64,000 nt of DNA from Halorarum salinum (GTDB lineage: Archaea > Halobacteriota > Halobacteria > Halobacteriales > Haloferacaceae): positions 558,001-622,000 of the forward strand of contig NZ_CP058579.1 in assembly GCF_013402875.1 (NCBI RefSeq), given 5' to 3'. The translations under genes were made by a program, and so were the position numbers. Position 1 is the first letter of the stretch, and each line of letters begins with the position of its first letter. This document shows, piece by piece, positions 9,026 through 18,105 of this stretch. A model generated the notes under the pieces. That model was not told the DNA's origin, searched no databases, and saw nothing but the letters and a program-made list of their open reading frames with translations.

Positions 9026-9100
9026 AGCGGGATGGGATAGCCAGGAGATTCCGCCGGGCTCATAACCCGGAGATCGGTAGTTCAAATCTACCTCCCGCTA
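9026..9100 (+). tRNA. Initiator tRNA-Met (CAT)
   Basis: A complete cloverleaf is visible: acceptor AGCGGGA pairs with TCCCGCT (9093-9099) with discriminator A at 9100; the anticodon arm is CCGGG-CTCATAA-CCCGG with CAT at 9061-9063; the T arm is GGTAG-TTCAAAT-CTACC. The A1:U72 pair and the run of three G:C pairs below the anticodon loop are hallmarks of archaeal initiator tRNA. No intron is present and CCA is not encoded. Confidence 0.95.
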
Positions 9101-9324
9101 TTCTGTGACGGCACGCAACCGACGAGCGTCGAGTGCAACGGGACGCGAGACCCACGCGCCGTCGAATTCACCTCCCCCCACGTTCCGTCGACGACCACCG
9201 CGCGAGGAACGGCGGCTTCGCCGTTCCGAGCGCCGTCGCCGACCTCGTGCCGGCCACGGCGAACGACGAGCGGAGCGAGCCGTGAGCGGGGCGGTACGGG
9301 TCGAAGGTCCACACCGACGAGTCA

Positions 9325-9603
9325 CTACGCCGGGTTCTCGAGCACGGAGTCGACGACGAGGTAGCCGCCGGCGAGAACGAGCGATCCACCGAGCACGTCG
9401 ATCGGCGTGAACGGGGTCGCCAGAAACACTCCGAGTCCGAGCAGGGTGAGCCACGTCCCGTTGACGGCCCGATGAACGTCACGAATGCGCTCCGTCGTGG
9501 CCTCGCGTTCGGAGGGCTTCGTGGGGTCCGTCGACGCTCGATTCCCGTAAAAAACTCTAGCCCGTCCGCTCCCGTCGCGGGACGCCCCTACGGCGGTCGT
9601 CAC
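9325..9603 (-). CDS. Small hypothetical membrane protein, start uncertain
   Basis: The supported part is the C-terminal 65 residues: a charged segment (PTKPSEREATTERIRDVHRA) followed by two hydrophobic helices (WLTLLGLGVFLATPFTPIDV and GGSLVLAGGYLVVDSVLE). The given start is the nearest upstream GTG. A TATA-like TTTTTTA on this strand at about 9549-9555 lies inside that frame, suggesting a shorter product with a non-obvious start. I do not recognise a family. The 224 bases between it and the tRNA show no gene. Confidence 0.4.
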   Translation of the reverse strand: MTTAVGASRDGSGRARVFYGNRASTDPTKPSEREATTERIRDVHRAVNGTWLTLLGLGVFLATPFTPIDVLGGSLVLAGGYLVVDSVLENPA

Positions 9604-9728
9604 CCATCGGGACGGGTTCTGCGCCGCCGAACGACGCGGTCCGCCCGCCGCGGGGTAGCGCCGGATTACCCCGGCAGCCACGCCGTCTCCCCCGATCTCG
9701 ACGCGGCGGGCCGGGGATTGGGGGCCGA

Positions 9729-9736
9729 TTAATTAT
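9729..9736 (+). promoter_or_regulatory. TATA-like box for the GH5-like gene
   Basis: ttaattat is centred about 29 bases upstream of the GTG at 9762. An ATG at 9735 lies inside this box and would give nine extra residues, so the GTG directly before the Tat signal is preferred. Confidence 0.55.
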
Positions 9737-9761
9737 GGGGCATGGCGACGTTCGTGGCCCC

Positions 9762-10961
9762 GTGACGAACCACAGCCGTCGTCGGTTTCTCGCCGTCGCA
9801 GCGGCAGTCGGCGCGAGTGGCTGTTCCACGCCGCTCGGCGGGATGGGGGGCGGGGACTCGGAGGACCCGGCCGGCGGTTCGGGGACGGAAACCCCGACCG
9901 ATCTCCCCCGGCGGACGACGTCCGCCGGGACGCCCGAACCCCCGTCCGGGACCGTCGACGTTCGCGGGGCGATCTACCTCCCCGCCAGGGCGTTCAACAG
10001 CTACCAGATGTGGAGCGACTACGACCGCGAGGTGATAGAGCGCGACCTCGGCTACGCCGCCTCGGTGAACCTGAACGCCGTCCGGACGTGGCTCTGTTAC
10101 GAGCACTGGCTGGAGGACCCCGAGGCCCACGGCCGGGCGCTCGAGCACTTCCTGCGTGCCGCGGACGAACGGGACATCCGCGTCCTGCTCGGGGTGTTCG
10201 AGGGCGTGGGCGAGCCGCCGACCGAGGAGAACCTGGAGAACACGAACCCGGTCGACGCCGTCGGCGTCTTCTCGCCGTCCGGGGACGTCGTCCGCAACCC
10301 CGACCTGTGGGACCGACCCCGCGAGTTCGTGCGGTGGGTGATGGACCGCCACCGCGACGACGACCGCCTGCTGGCGATCGAGATCATGAACGAGCCGGGG
10401 TGGACCATCCAGAAGTCGTTCGCCCGCGGGATGCACGAGACCCTCCGGGAGGAGCGGGGCGACGTCCCGCTCACGGTCGGGTCGACCAGCCTCGCGAACA
10501 ACACCGACTACGCGGAGTGGGGGGTCGACGCGCTCCAGTTCCACTACAACTTCCCGTCGAACGCGGCGATCCTGAACGACGTGCTCGACCAGGCGACGTC
10601 CATGCAGGAGGCGACCTCGAAGCCCGTCTGGTTCGCGGAGTGGCAGCGCATCCGAACCGGGCGCGGGTTTCACTCGAAGGTCGAGGGCGACGAGTGGCAA
10701 CCCGACTACTCGTCGATGGCCCCGCACATCCACCGGGCCGGCGTGGGGAACTTCTTCTGGACGCTCATGGTCCAGCCGGCCTACACCGTCGCCCAGCGGA
10801 AACAGGGCGTCCTCGTCGGGCTGTTCCACGAGGACGGCGCGGTCTGGGACCTCGAGGACGCCCGGTCGATCAAGGCCATGTCGGGGGACCCGTCCGTCGA
10901 CCACCTCGAGGAACGGAAGGAGTGGCCCGAGTGGGCCGCCGCCGCGGAGGGCGGCACCTGA
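9762..10961 (+). CDS. Exported GH5-like (cellulase/mannanase fold) glycoside hydrolase lipoprotein
   Basis: The 399-residue protein has a Tat signal (SRRRFLAVAAAVG) and a lipobox ending at Cys21, then a Gly/Pro/Thr-rich linker to about residue 65. The TIM barrel shows NLNAVRTWLCYEHWLE, the acid/base block IEIMNEPGW (Glu211) and a late-strand KPVWFAEWQ (Glu293) as likely nucleophile, as in clan A glycosidases including GH5. The substrate, probably a beta-linked polysaccharide, is inferred. It converges with the beta-helix gene 13 bases downstream. Confidence 0.75.
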   Translation: MTNHSRRRFLAVAAAVGASGCSTPLGGMGGGDSEDPAGGSGTETPTDLPRRTTSAGTPEPPSGTVDVRGAIYLPARAFNSYQMWSDYDREVIERDLGYAASVNLNAVRTWLCYEHWLEDPEAHGRALEHFLRAADERDIRVLLGVFEGVGEPPTEENLENTNPVDAVGVFSPSGDVVRNPDLWDRPREFVRWVMDRHRDDDRLLAIEIMNEPGWTIQKSFARGMHETLREERGDVPLTVGSTSLANNTDYAEWGVDALQFHYNFPSNAAILNDVLDQATSMQEATSKPVWFAEWQRIRTGRGFHSKVEGDEWQPDYSSMAPHIHRAGVGNFFWTLMVQPAYTVAQRKQGVLVGLFHEDGAVWDLEDARSIKAMSGDPSVDHLEERKEWPEWAAAAEGGT

Positions 10962-10974
10962 CTCGGCCGGCCGA

Positions 10975-11610
10975 CTACGCCGTCTCGTTCCCGTCCGTCT
11001 CGTTCCCGTTGACGTCCGCGAGGTAGTTCCCGTCCACGCGGTTCCCGTCGAGTTCGACGCCGGTGTTCGACCCGTCCAGGTCGACGCCGATCATGTTCCC
11101 CGAGACGTCGTTGTCCTCGAGCGCGACGTCGGCGGAGCGGTCGAGATCGATCCCGAACCCGTTGGCGGTGGCGTTCACGCCGCTGATCGTCCCGCCGGAG
11201 ACGTTCCTGTAGTAGAGCCCGCGGTCCCAGTCCGAGACGGTGAGGTTCCGAACGGTGACGTTCGCCCCGGTCGCGGTCACCCCGCGGGTGTCGCTGATTC
11301 CCCTGCCGTCGACGAGGTGGCCGTCGCCTTCGAGCACCACGTCGTCCGCCGCGATCCGGATGCACGTCTCCGAGAGGCGCGTCGACTGGTCGTCCTCGAC
11401 GTCGGTCGTGAGGACGTACACGCCCGGTTCGGTGATCCTCGTACACTCGTCGATCCGCGTCACGTCGGCCCCCGCCCCCGCCGCGTCGGACCGTGAGGAC
11501 GTGTCGAGCGGCGCGTCCACCCGTGACGGGGCCGGGTCGAGCGCGACGGCCGACCCGACCAGCAGCACGCTCACGACCACCACAGTAACGGCAATCTGTC
11601 CACGGTGCAC
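10975..11610 (-). CDS. Secreted right-handed beta-helix protein (NosD/pectate-lyase-like fold)
   Basis: The 211-residue protein begins with a hydrophobic signal-like segment (IAVTVVVVSVLLVGSAVAL). The rest shows parallel beta-helix periodicity: CIRIAADDVVLEGDGHLVDG, GVTATGANVTVRNLTVSDWD, GGTISGVNATANGFGIDLDR, DVALEDNDVSGNMIGVDLDG. This pattern is that of NosD/PbH1-repeat proteins, often surface carbohydrate-binding or cleaving. Several N-X-S/T sequons suggest glycosylation. It is short for an enzyme and no catalytic residues are assignable. Confidence 0.65.
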   Translation of the reverse strand: MHRGQIAVTVVVVSVLLVGSAVALDPAPSRVDAPLDTSSRSDAAGAGADVTRIDECTRITEPGVYVLTTDVEDDQSTRLSETCIRIAADDVVLEGDGHLVDGRGISDTRGVTATGANVTVRNLTVSDWDRGLYYRNVSGGTISGVNATANGFGIDLDRSADVALEDNDVSGNMIGVDLDGSNTGVELDGNRVDGNYLADVNGNETDGNETA

Positions 11611-11727
11611 GCCACGACCGTACGGCCGGTACGGCCTAAACTAATACCTCCCTAGGGGGGTTCGAAGACCGTCGGACGGCGGTAACCCGAGCGTTCTCGG
11701 GGGTCGGACCGTCCCGGCGCCCGACGG

Positions 11728-13353
11728 TCACAGCAGGCCGACGAGCGGGAACACGAGACCGACGATCCACGAGGTCGCCCCGAGCAGCCGGAGGGGCCGT
11801 CCCGACTCCCCGCCGTGTGCGGTTCCGGCGGCGATGAGCCCGAGCGCGACGAGGAGCCCGAACCGGTGAAGGACGAGGCCGATCGGGACCGCGGAGATGC
11901 CGATCACGCCGAAATCGAGGACGAAGGCCGCGCCGACGCCGAGGAAGACGAGGAGGAACGCCGCGCTCGGGTCGGTTTCCCGGCCGAACCAGTCGGTTGC
12001 GGAGACGGTCGGCAGTCCGATCGCCAGGATCGGGTACAGCACCGCGACGATGAGCTTCGGGTGGACCGCGGGGAACGTGGTCTCGATGACGATGCCGCCG
12101 ATGCGGACCGCGAGTACCAGCCCACCGAGCACGCCGGCCAGCATGAGTCCCCCTCGCTGTCTGTACACGTCCTGCCGGATCCACTCCAGGGCACGCTCGG
12201 TGGCCGCCTGCGTCTCGGTCGATACCACGCCGAGCAGGGCGAGCGTCCCGGCCGCGGCGACGCCGGTGAGGCGTGTGAGGACGACCGGGACCGTGGGGGC
12301 GAGTTCGACCTCGGACAGCCACCCGTCGGTTCTCCCGCCCTGGATGCCGTAGTACGTCCGGGTGACGTCGCCGACGTACGGCCTTCCGATGAAGTTGGAC
12401 TCGACGGTCCGTGCGGCTCCCTCGGTCTCGGAGACCGTGTGCCTGAGGCGGAACCAGTCCCAGTAGTCCTGGTGGACCTGGAGCGCCGTCCAGTCGTCGG
12501 ACGGCGACGCGTACGCCCGGATGTGTAGGCGCGAACCGAGGTAGGGTCCCGAACGGAGCTGGTAGGTTTCCCTGATCCACTGCCCGCCGCCCTCGCCGGG
12601 CGACGTATCGACGTACGTGTAGCGGACGGCGCCGTGAGCGTCCGTCCACTGGATCCCGGAGTCCCTGATTTCGACCACCTGACTCTCGTTGTTGGCCTCG
12701 CGGTCGGTCTCGTTGGCCTCCGACTCGTTGGGCGTGAGCGTCTCGTTGGGCGTCGTGGTCTCGTCCGGCGTGGTGGTCACGCCCGGAGTACCCGTCGTCT
12801 GGTTCGCCAGGTCGTCGTCGGAGCCGGTTCCGGCGTTCGGGTCGGTCTCGTTGCCCGAGGTCGATCCGTTCGTCGGTGCCGACCCGTTCTCGGGAGCCGA
12901 CCCGTTCTCGGGAGCCGACCCGTTCTCGGGAGCCGACCCGTTCTCGGCGTCGCCGTCGCCGAAGAGCGTCCCGTCGTCGCTCCCGTTCTCGTGGCCAGTG
13001 CCGTTCTCCGTGCCGTTCTGGGTCCCGTTCTCGGTGGCCGTCGCGTTCTCCCCCTCGTGTTCGACCGGCTGGAACTCGAGGTCACCCTGCTTCGTCAGGG
13101 TTCGCCGGACGTTCTCGTCGGAGCCGTAGACGACGATGTTGATCGCGAGGGTTCGCTGGTTGACGGTCTTCCCGCTGCTAGTGTAGGGCCAGAGCGCACT
13201 CCCGTCGCCGTTGGGCCGAATGAGTCGCTCCTCCTCGAGGCGCTCCGTCTCCGCAGTGCCGCCTTCCCGGGACTCGAAGAATCCCGAGGCCCCCCACATC
13301 GCCGCCGTGATGAGCAGTAGCGTTGCAACGGCCGCCCGCCGACGGGATACCAT
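11728..13353 (-). CDS. Membrane protein with sequon-rich extracellular linker (possible LssY_C-like domain)
   Basis: The 541-residue protein has an N-terminal membrane helix, a soluble segment (TLAINIVVYGSDENVRRTLT), and then a 110-residue linker made almost entirely of Asn-Gly-Ser/Thr and Asn-Glu-Thr units (about 16 N-glycosylation sequons, including an exact repeat). A second folded part (GSRLHIRAYASPSDDWTALQ, HQDYWDWFRLRHTVSETEGA) and about six C-terminal helices follow. The folded blocks resemble the LssY C-terminal domain, but this is a weak recollection. Function unknown; probably surface-exposed and heavily glycosylated. Confidence 0.6.
   Translation of the reverse strand: MVSRRRAAVATLLLITAAMWGASGFFESREGGTAETERLEEERLIRPNGDGSALWPYTSSGKTVNQRTLAINIVVYGSDENVRRTLTKQGDLEFQPVEHEGENATATENGTQNGTENGTGHENGSDDGTLFGDGDAENGSAPENGSAPENGSAPENGSAPTNGSTSGNETDPNAGTGSDDDLANQTTGTPGVTTTPDETTTPNETLTPNESEANETDREANNESQVVEIRDSGIQWTDAHGAVRYTYVDTSPGEGGGQWIRETYQLRSGPYLGSRLHIRAYASPSDDWTALQVHQDYWDWFRLRHTVSETEGAARTVESNFIGRPYVGDVTRTYYGIQGGRTDGWLSEVELAPTVPVVLTRLTGVAAAGTLALLGVVSTETQAATERALEWIRQDVYRQRGGLMLAGVLGGLVLAVRIGGIVIETTFPAVHPKLIVAVLYPILAIGLPTVSATDWFGRETDPSAAFLLVFLGVGAAFVLDFGVIGISAVPIGLVLHRFGLLVALGLIAAGTAHGGESGRPLRLLGATSWIVGLVFPLVGLL
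12876..12947 (-). repeat. In-frame 18-bp tandem repeat encoding a glycosylation-sequon unit
   Basis: The 18-base unit ccgacccgttctcgggag is repeated nearly exactly about four times and encodes tandem Glu-Asn-Gly-Ser-Ala-Pro units, each containing an Asn-Gly-Ser sequon. Imperfect units on either side suggest growth by slippage or unequal recombination. Confidence 0.85.
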
Positions 13354-13464
13354 TCAGGTGGTGCTTAACGGCTCCACGTCCATAAGCCGTACTGCCGAAA
13401 CGTCGCCCTGTCGGCCGCGTAGGTGACGGTTATCTGACTCTCGGGGCGCCGTTCCGCCGTCGAC

Positions 13465-13893
13465 TCACGACCCCGTGAAGTCGATGCGACCCCCGGCGGT
13501 CCCGTTCGAGTCGGCGCCGTGGCCGCCGAGGTGGTCGAACCGGTAGCCCTCCTCGGCGAGCAGCACCGCGCCGTCCTCGACCCTGACGTCGAGCGTCCCC
13601 AGCGTCGATCCCTGGCAGGGGCCGAAGTCGCAGTATCCGGTGTCTAACTGGAACGTGGCGCCGTGTTTCTGGCAGACGACCTCGCCGTTCCGGACCAGCG
13701 CGCCCTCACCCCTGTCGAGGGGGACGTCGGTCCAGTGCGGGCAGACGTTCCGGTACGCCACCACCGTGCCGTCCCCGAGTCGCGTGAGCAGCGCCTCCGT
13801 CGGTTCGCCGTCGGGGTCGCGCACCGTGAACAGCAGCGTCGAGTCGTCTGGAACCGCCTCGACTCCGGCGATCCGTGCGGTGTCGTCGGTCAC
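13465..13893 (-). CDS. Rieske [2Fe-2S] ferredoxin-like protein
   Basis: A 142-residue soluble Rieske domain protein. Cys51-Pro-His53 and Cys74-x-x-His77 (CPHWTDVPLD and VVCQKHGATFQL) supply the two Cys and two His cluster ligands. There is no membrane anchor or catalytic oxygenase domain, so it probably carries electrons for an unlinked redox enzyme. The GTG start was chosen because it begins the coherent acidic N-terminus (VTDDTARIAGVEAV); the frame upstream reads as Arg/Gly-rich noise. It lies 280 bases downstream of pabC. Confidence 0.82.
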   Translation of the reverse strand: MTDDTARIAGVEAVPDDSTLLFTVRDPDGEPTEALLTRLGDGTVVAYRNVCPHWTDVPLDRGEGALVRNGEVVCQKHGATFQLDTGYCDFGPCQGSTLGTLDVRVEDGAVLLAEEGYRFDHLGGHGADSNGTAGGRIDFTGS

Positions 13894-14003
13894 TGGGGGA
13901 CGTGAGGGGTCGGGGGGTCGTACGTCGTTCGGTTTCGGTTCGATCGGGGCGCGTCCGCGAGTCGACCCGCAGCCGACGAGGCCACGACCGACGGGAGGGT
14001 CCA

Positions 14004-14037
14004 CGAAAGCACCCGCCGTCCCTTTCATTCCCGCCCC
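14004..14037 (+). repeat. Degenerate copy of the cgaaag...cctttca intergenic repeat
   Basis: The string from cgaaagcacccgccg through tccctttcattcccg resembles the core of the copies near 32763, 35345 and 57909. It lies in the 281-base intergenic region between pabC and the Rieske gene, which shows no other feature. Confidence 0.45.
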
Positions 14038-14174
14038 CTCGACCGGCCGGCCGAGCGGGGCCGCGGGCTTCGGGCACCTCCCGGGGAACGCGCCCCCCGT
14101 CGTCGCCGGCGGACGCTCGGTTCGCGCCGCCCGTGGGTCGGACGGTCGTCGCCGACCGGCGGACGTGTTCGCCG

Positions 14175-15140
14175 TCAGTCGGCTGCCGGGTCCTCCCCCT
14201 CCCGGTCGGTCCCGTCGCCCCCGCGTTCGCGCTCGCCCTCCACGTCGCCGTAGCACTCCCGCTCGACGCGGTCGGCGTACAGCCTCGAGAGCAGGCTGGT
14301 GACCGGCCCGCCGCCGATTTCGACGCCGTCGACGGTCGCCACCGGCCGGATCTCGCGTACCGATGAGGTGAGGAACGCCTCGTCGGCCCGGCGAACGTCG
14401 TCCGGGGCGTAGGTCCCCTCCTCCACGGGGAACCCCTCCCCCGCCGCGACGTCGAGGACCTCCGCGCGGGTGACTCCGGGGAGGACCGGACCGTCGAGCG
14501 ACGGGGTGCGGATGGCGTCGTCGGCGACGAAGAAGACGTTCGCCGTGGCGCACTCGGCGACGGCCCCGTCGGCGTCGAGCATGAGGGCCGCGTCCGCGTC
14601 GGTGACCCGCGTCTCGATCCGCGCGAGGACGTTGTTCAGGTAGTTGTGCGTCTTGGCGTCGCTCGGCAGCGACCGGTCGGGAATCCGTCTGGTCTTCACC
14701 GTCTGGACCGTCGCCGGTTCGTCCCATCCCGGCTTCCCGCCGCGGTCCGCCCGGCCGCCGCGCGCGAGCGGTTTCACGACCACGACGACCGTCGGATCGG
14801 TATCGGCCGCCGCGGGCGGCGCGAAGCCGGCGTCGACCCCTCGGGTGACCGAGAGGCGGACGTACGCGTCCCCGAGGTCGTTCGCGGCGAGGGTGTCGCG
14901 AACGCGGGCACGGAGGTCGATGGCCGAGAGGCCCAGGTCCTCGGCCGGCATCCCGAGCGCCTCCAGCGTGTCGAACAGGCGCTCCACGTGGGCGTCCCAC
15001 CGGAACACCGTACCGCCGTAGGCCCGCATCGTCTCGAACCCCGCGTCGCCGTAGCGGAACCCCCGGTCGCGAACCGACACCGAGGCCTCGTCGGCCGGGA
15101 CCAGGTCCCCGTCGACGTGGTAGCGGAGCGCGTCAGTCAT
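14175..15140 (-). CDS. pabC: Class IV aminotransferase / aminodeoxychorismate lyase
   Basis: The 321-residue PLP enzyme has the class IV pattern: VSVRDRGFRYGDAGFETMRA near the N-terminus, SDAKTHNYLNNVLARIE containing the Schiff-base Lys, ATANVFFVADD, and EAFLTSSVREIRPVATVDG. Its overlap with pabA (eight bases) in a pabB-pabA-pabC order points to 4-amino-4-deoxychorismate lyase making p-aminobenzoate for folate/pterin synthesis. A branched-chain or D-amino-acid aminotransferase of the same fold cannot be fully excluded. The C-terminal 35 residues are an acidic tail. Confidence 0.82.
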   Translation of the reverse strand: MTDALRYHVDGDLVPADEASVSVRDRGFRYGDAGFETMRAYGGTVFRWDAHVERLFDTLEALGMPAEDLGLSAIDLRARVRDTLAANDLGDAYVRLSVTRGVDAGFAPPAAADTDPTVVVVVKPLARGGRADRGGKPGWDEPATVQTVKTRRIPDRSLPSDAKTHNYLNNVLARIETRVTDADAALMLDADGAVAECATANVFFVADDAIRTPSLDGPVLPGVTRAEVLDVAAGEGFPVEEGTYAPDDVRRADEAFLTSSVREIRPVATVDGVEIGGGPVTSLLSRLYADRVERECYGDVEGERERGGDGTDREGEDPAAD

Positions 15141-15729
15141 CGTCGGCCGACCGGTCCTCGCACAGGCGGATGAAGCTTCGGACCATCGCCTTCCCGTCCG
15201 CGGTGAGGATGCTCTCGGGGTGGAACTGGACGCCGACGTGGGGGCGGTCGCGGTGCCGGACGGCCATGACGACCTCGCGCTCGTCCTCGGTACGGGCGGT
15301 CTCGGCCAGGACGTCGGGGACGTCCTCCCGCTCGACGCACAGCGAGTGGTAGCGCCCGACCTCGATCCGGTCCGGCAGGTCGGCGAACACGCCGCGCCCG
15401 TCGTGGGTCACCCGGGAGGGTTTCCCGTGGACCACGTCGGGCGCCCGTACGACCGGCGCGCCGTTGGCCGCACACAGCGCCTGGTGACCGAGACAGACCC
15501 CGAGCGTCGGGTACGACAGCTCGCGGAAGATGGAGACCGACACGCCCGCCTCCGCGGGGGTTCCGGGGCCGGGCGAGACGACGACGCCGTCCGGGTCGAG
15601 GTCGCGGACCCCTTCGACGTCGACGCGGTCGTTCCGCCGGACGACGACGGAGTCCGCGAGTTCGCCGACGTACTGCACGAGGTTGTAGGAGAACGAGTCG
15701 TAGTTGTCGACGACGAGGATTCGGCTCAC
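15133..15729 (-). CDS. pabA: Glutamine amidotransferase subunit of aminodeoxychorismate/anthranilate synthase
   Basis: The 198-residue class I glutaminase shows [34 protein letters not shown], the nucleophile elbow [11 protein letters not shown] and the catalytic His/Glu in VGVQFHPES. It releases ammonia for the synthase component encoded immediately upstream; the GTG start overlaps the pabB stop. Sequence alone does not separate PabA from TrpG, but the neighbouring pabC favours PabA. The long overlap with pabC supports one transcript. Confidence 0.86.
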   Translation of the reverse strand: MSRILVVDNYDSFSYNLVQYVGELADSVVVRRNDRVDVEGVRDLDPDGVVVSPGPGTPAEAGVSVSIFRELSYPTLGVCLGHQALCAANGAPVVRAPDVVHGKPSRVTHDGRGVFADLPDRIEVGRYHSLCVEREDVPDVLAETARTEDEREVVMAVRHRDRPHVGVQFHPESILTADGKAMVRSFIRLCEDRSADDD

Positions 15730-17252
15730 TCCTCCACCTCCATCTCCCCGGCCTCCAGCGCCTCGTCCACGGCGTTCACCAGCGCGCGGGCCTTGTCCAG
15801 CGTCTCCTCGTACTCGGCCTCGGGCACGGAGTCGTGGACGATGCCGGCGCCGACGCGGAGGTGGTACCGGTCGCCGGTCCGGACGATCGTCCGGATGACG
15901 ATGTTGAGCGTCGCCCGGCCGTCGAAGCCGAACGCCCCCATCGACCCGGTGTAGGGCCCCCGGCGGGTTCCCTCGAGTTCGTCGATGATCTCCATGGTCC
16001 GGGGCTTGGGGGCGCCCGTGACGGTGCCGCCGGGGAACACGGCCGCGACGACGTCGGCCAGCGTCCGGTCCGGCCGCTCTACCCCCTCGACGAGCGAGAC
16101 GAGGTGCATCACCTCGGAGTAGCGGTCCACGCGACGGTACTCGGGGACCTCGACGCTCCCGTACTCGCACACCTTCCCGAGGTCGTTACGTTCGAGGTCG
16201 ACGAGCATCGCGTGTTCGGCCCGCTCCTTGTCGTCGCCGGTCAACTCGGCCTCCAACGCGGCGTCCTCCGCCGGGTCCGCGCCACGGGGGCGGGTGCCGG
16301 CGATCGGTTCGGTCTCCAGGCACGTCCCGTCGTCGTCGGGCCGCCTGTCGAGCAGGAGTTCGGGGCTGGCGCTCACGAGGTCGACGCCAGGGAACTCGAT
16401 TAGACCGGAGTACGGCGCCGGGTTCACTTCGCGCAGTGCGGCGTACGCCTCGACCGGATGGACCGCCGCTGGCGCCGAGAGCCGCTGGCTCACGTTCGCC
16501 TGGAACGTGTCGCCGGCCCGGACGTACTCCTTCACCCGCCGGACCCGGTCGGCGTACGCCTCCCGGGTGCAGTCGCTCTCGAAGGTCGCGCCCTCGGCGT
16601 CGACGGACGGCGGCCCGACCGCCGGGTTACCCTCGGTGGCGCGCGTCGCCAGGTCGCGGGCGGCCGCGAGCGCGCCGTCGTACAGCGCGTCGAGCGCGTC
16701 CTCATCCGCGTCCGACGGCACCCGCGGGCACGAGGTGATCCGCAGGAGTGCCTCGGAGTCCCGGGACTTCGTCCACGACGCCAACGTCTCGAAGACGGCG
16801 ATCTGGAGACGCGGGAGCCCGCGGTCGTCGACCGCCTCGCTCGGCACGTCCTCCAGTTCGCGGGCGACGTCGTAGGAGAGCCAGCCGAGCGCGCCGCAGG
16901 GGTACGGGACGTCGCAGTCGCCCCGGACGAGCGTCTCGCCGTCGAGCAGTCCCTGGAGGGCGGCGAGCGAGGGGGAGGGGTCCGCGTAGTCGCCGTGGCC
17001 CGGGTGCTCCGGGTCGCGGGTGACGGCGTTGGGGGCGACCGTCAGCCGCTCGGCCGCGTCGACGCCGAAGACGCCCCAGCCGGGCTGGCCGCCGGTCGTC
17101 TCGTAGAAGACGCCGCCGGGGCCTTCACGGGCGCGACGGTAGGCGTCGAACGGGTCCGGCACGTCGACGCGAACCTCGACGGGGACCCGGGAGCCCGGTG
17201 GCGCCTCGGCCGCGAGCCGCTGGAGCGCCCCGCGGTCCGTGACCGTCTGCAT
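15726..17252 (-). CDS. pabB: Aminodeoxychorismate synthase component I (TrpE/PabB family)
   Basis: The 508-residue chorismate-binding enzyme has the C-terminal catalytic core with [76 protein letters not shown] and [20 protein letters not shown]. It aminates chorismate using ammonia from PabA. As the first gene of the pabBAC operon it is more likely PabB than TrpE. Start at the ATG ([14 protein letters not shown]). Confidence 0.86.
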   Translation of the reverse strand: MQTVTDRGALQRLAAEAPPGSRVPVEVRVDVPDPFDAYRRAREGPGGVFYETTGGQPGWGVFGVDAAERLTVAPNAVTRDPEHPGHGDYADPSPSLAALQGLLDGETLVRGDCDVPYPCGALGWLSYDVARELEDVPSEAVDDRGLPRLQIAVFETLASWTKSRDSEALLRITSCPRVPSDADEDALDALYDGALAAARDLATRATEGNPAVGPPSVDAEGATFESDCTREAYADRVRRVKEYVRAGDTFQANVSQRLSAPAAVHPVEAYAALREVNPAPYSGLIEFPGVDLVSASPELLLDRRPDDDGTCLETEPIAGTRPRGADPAEDAALEAELTGDDKERAEHAMLVDLERNDLGKVCEYGSVEVPEYRRVDRYSEVMHLVSLVEGVERPDRTLADVVAAVFPGGTVTGAPKPRTMEIIDELEGTRRGPYTGSMGAFGFDGRATLNIVIRTIVRTGDRYHLRVGAGIVHDSVPEAEYEETLDKARALVNAVDEALEAGEMEVEE

Positions 17253-17348
17253 ACGCCCGGCGAGGCGCCCGGGCAGGAAAAGGCGTTCCCTTCGGGTGGT
17301 CGTCGGTCGATCCCGGTCGTGTCGGTCCGGCCCGCCACGGGCCGTGAG

Positions 17349-18056
17349 CTACTCCCGGTCCTCGTTCGCGCGGTCGATCCACCGCCGGACGCGGGACTCC
17401 GAGGCGGTCGTCTCCGCGGCGATCTCGGCGGCGTCCGCCGCCGCGAGGTCGGCGACGGTCTCGATGCCGATGTCGGCGAGTTGCTCCGCGTAGGCCGGCC
17501 CGATCCCCTTGATCTCCTCGACCGGGACGCCGGCGCCCGACGGCGCCTCGTCGGCCTCCGGCGCGGCGTCCTCGGCTTCGGGCGTGCCCTCGTCGACGTC
17601 GGTCGAGACGTCCTCCGTCTCCGGGCCGGCCGCCTCGCCGGGTTCGGCTCTCGCGGCCGCCTCCTCGTTCGCGGCCTCCTCGTCCAGCATCGACTCGGTG
17701 GAGGCGGCCGCGTCCGTCTCGGCCGCGACCGGTTCGTCGACCTCCTCCTCGTCCGTCTCCTCTTCGATCGCTTCCTCCTCGTCCGTCTCCTCTTCGCCCG
17801 CACTCTCCTGGCCCGTCGTCTCGTCCTCGACGTCCTCGCCGGCCGTCCCGGCCTCGACGTCGGTCTCTCCCGCGCCCTCGTCGTCCTCGGAACCCGCCTC
17901 GTCGGCCGTCTCGGCCCCTTTCACGGCGGCTTCCGACTCCGCATCGGGCTCGACACCGGTCCCCCGCTCCCGTTCGACGGTCACCGACGTCTCGTCCGAC
18001 GGCCGGTCCTCGGACGAGCGCCCGATGCCCAGCAGGCGCTTGATTTTCCGTAGCAT
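17349..18056 (-). CDS. Acidic protein with C-terminal helix-hairpin-helix domain
   Basis: The 235-residue product has a short basic N-terminus (MLRKIKRLLGIG), about 150 residues of very acidic low-complexity sequence, and a folded C-terminus from about residue 178: VEEIKGIGPAYAEQLADIGI, TVADLAAADAAEIA, ASESRVRRWIDRA, a helix-hairpin-helix as in DNA-binding and repair proteins. The HhH suggests nucleic-acid contact while the acidic stretch may be a flexible tether. Function unknown. It lies between pabB and aroE on the same strand. Confidence 0.75.
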   Translation of the reverse strand: MLRKIKRLLGIGRSSEDRPSDETSVTVERERGTGVEPDAESEAAVKGAETADEAGSEDDEGAGETDVEAGTAGEDVEDETTGQESAGEEETDEEEAIEEETDEEEVDEPVAAETDAAASTESMLDEEAANEEAAARAEPGEAAGPETEDVSTDVDEGTPEAEDAAPEADEAPSGAGVPVEEIKGIGPAYAEQLADIGIETVADLAAADAAEIAAETTASESRVRRWIDRANEDRE

Positions 18057-18080
18057 TTCGTGGGGTGAAACGATGCGACT

Positions 18081-18090
18081 ATTTAAAAAA
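18081..18090 (-). promoter_or_regulatory. TATA box for the helix-hairpin-helix gene
   Basis: On the minus strand TTTTTTAAAT is centred about 29 bases upstream of the ATG at 18056, fitting a leaderless transcript. It also marks the gene as separately transcribed from aroE. Confidence 0.6.
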
Positions 18091-18105
18091 CCAGCGCCCT
18101 TCGGG

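Noticed and set aside
9026-9100. tRNA-Met as an integration site with a duplicated 3' end
   Set aside because: I searched by eye for a second copy of the T arm and acceptor end in the following 4 kb and saw none, and no integrase gene is present.
9105-9410. Forward Arg-rich ORF after the initiator tRNA
   Set aside because: No homology or start signal is apparent and the composition is that of a shadow frame.
12876-12947. Regularly spaced repeats considered as a CRISPR array
   Set aside because: The 18-bp units are directly adjacent without spacers and lie in frame within a protein-coding linker.
14175-17252. Reading the pab genes as trpE-trpG plus an unrelated aminotransferase
   Set aside because: Possible from family alone, but the overlapping third gene is a class IV aminotransferase fitting PabC, and no other trp genes are nearby, so the pab reading is preferred.
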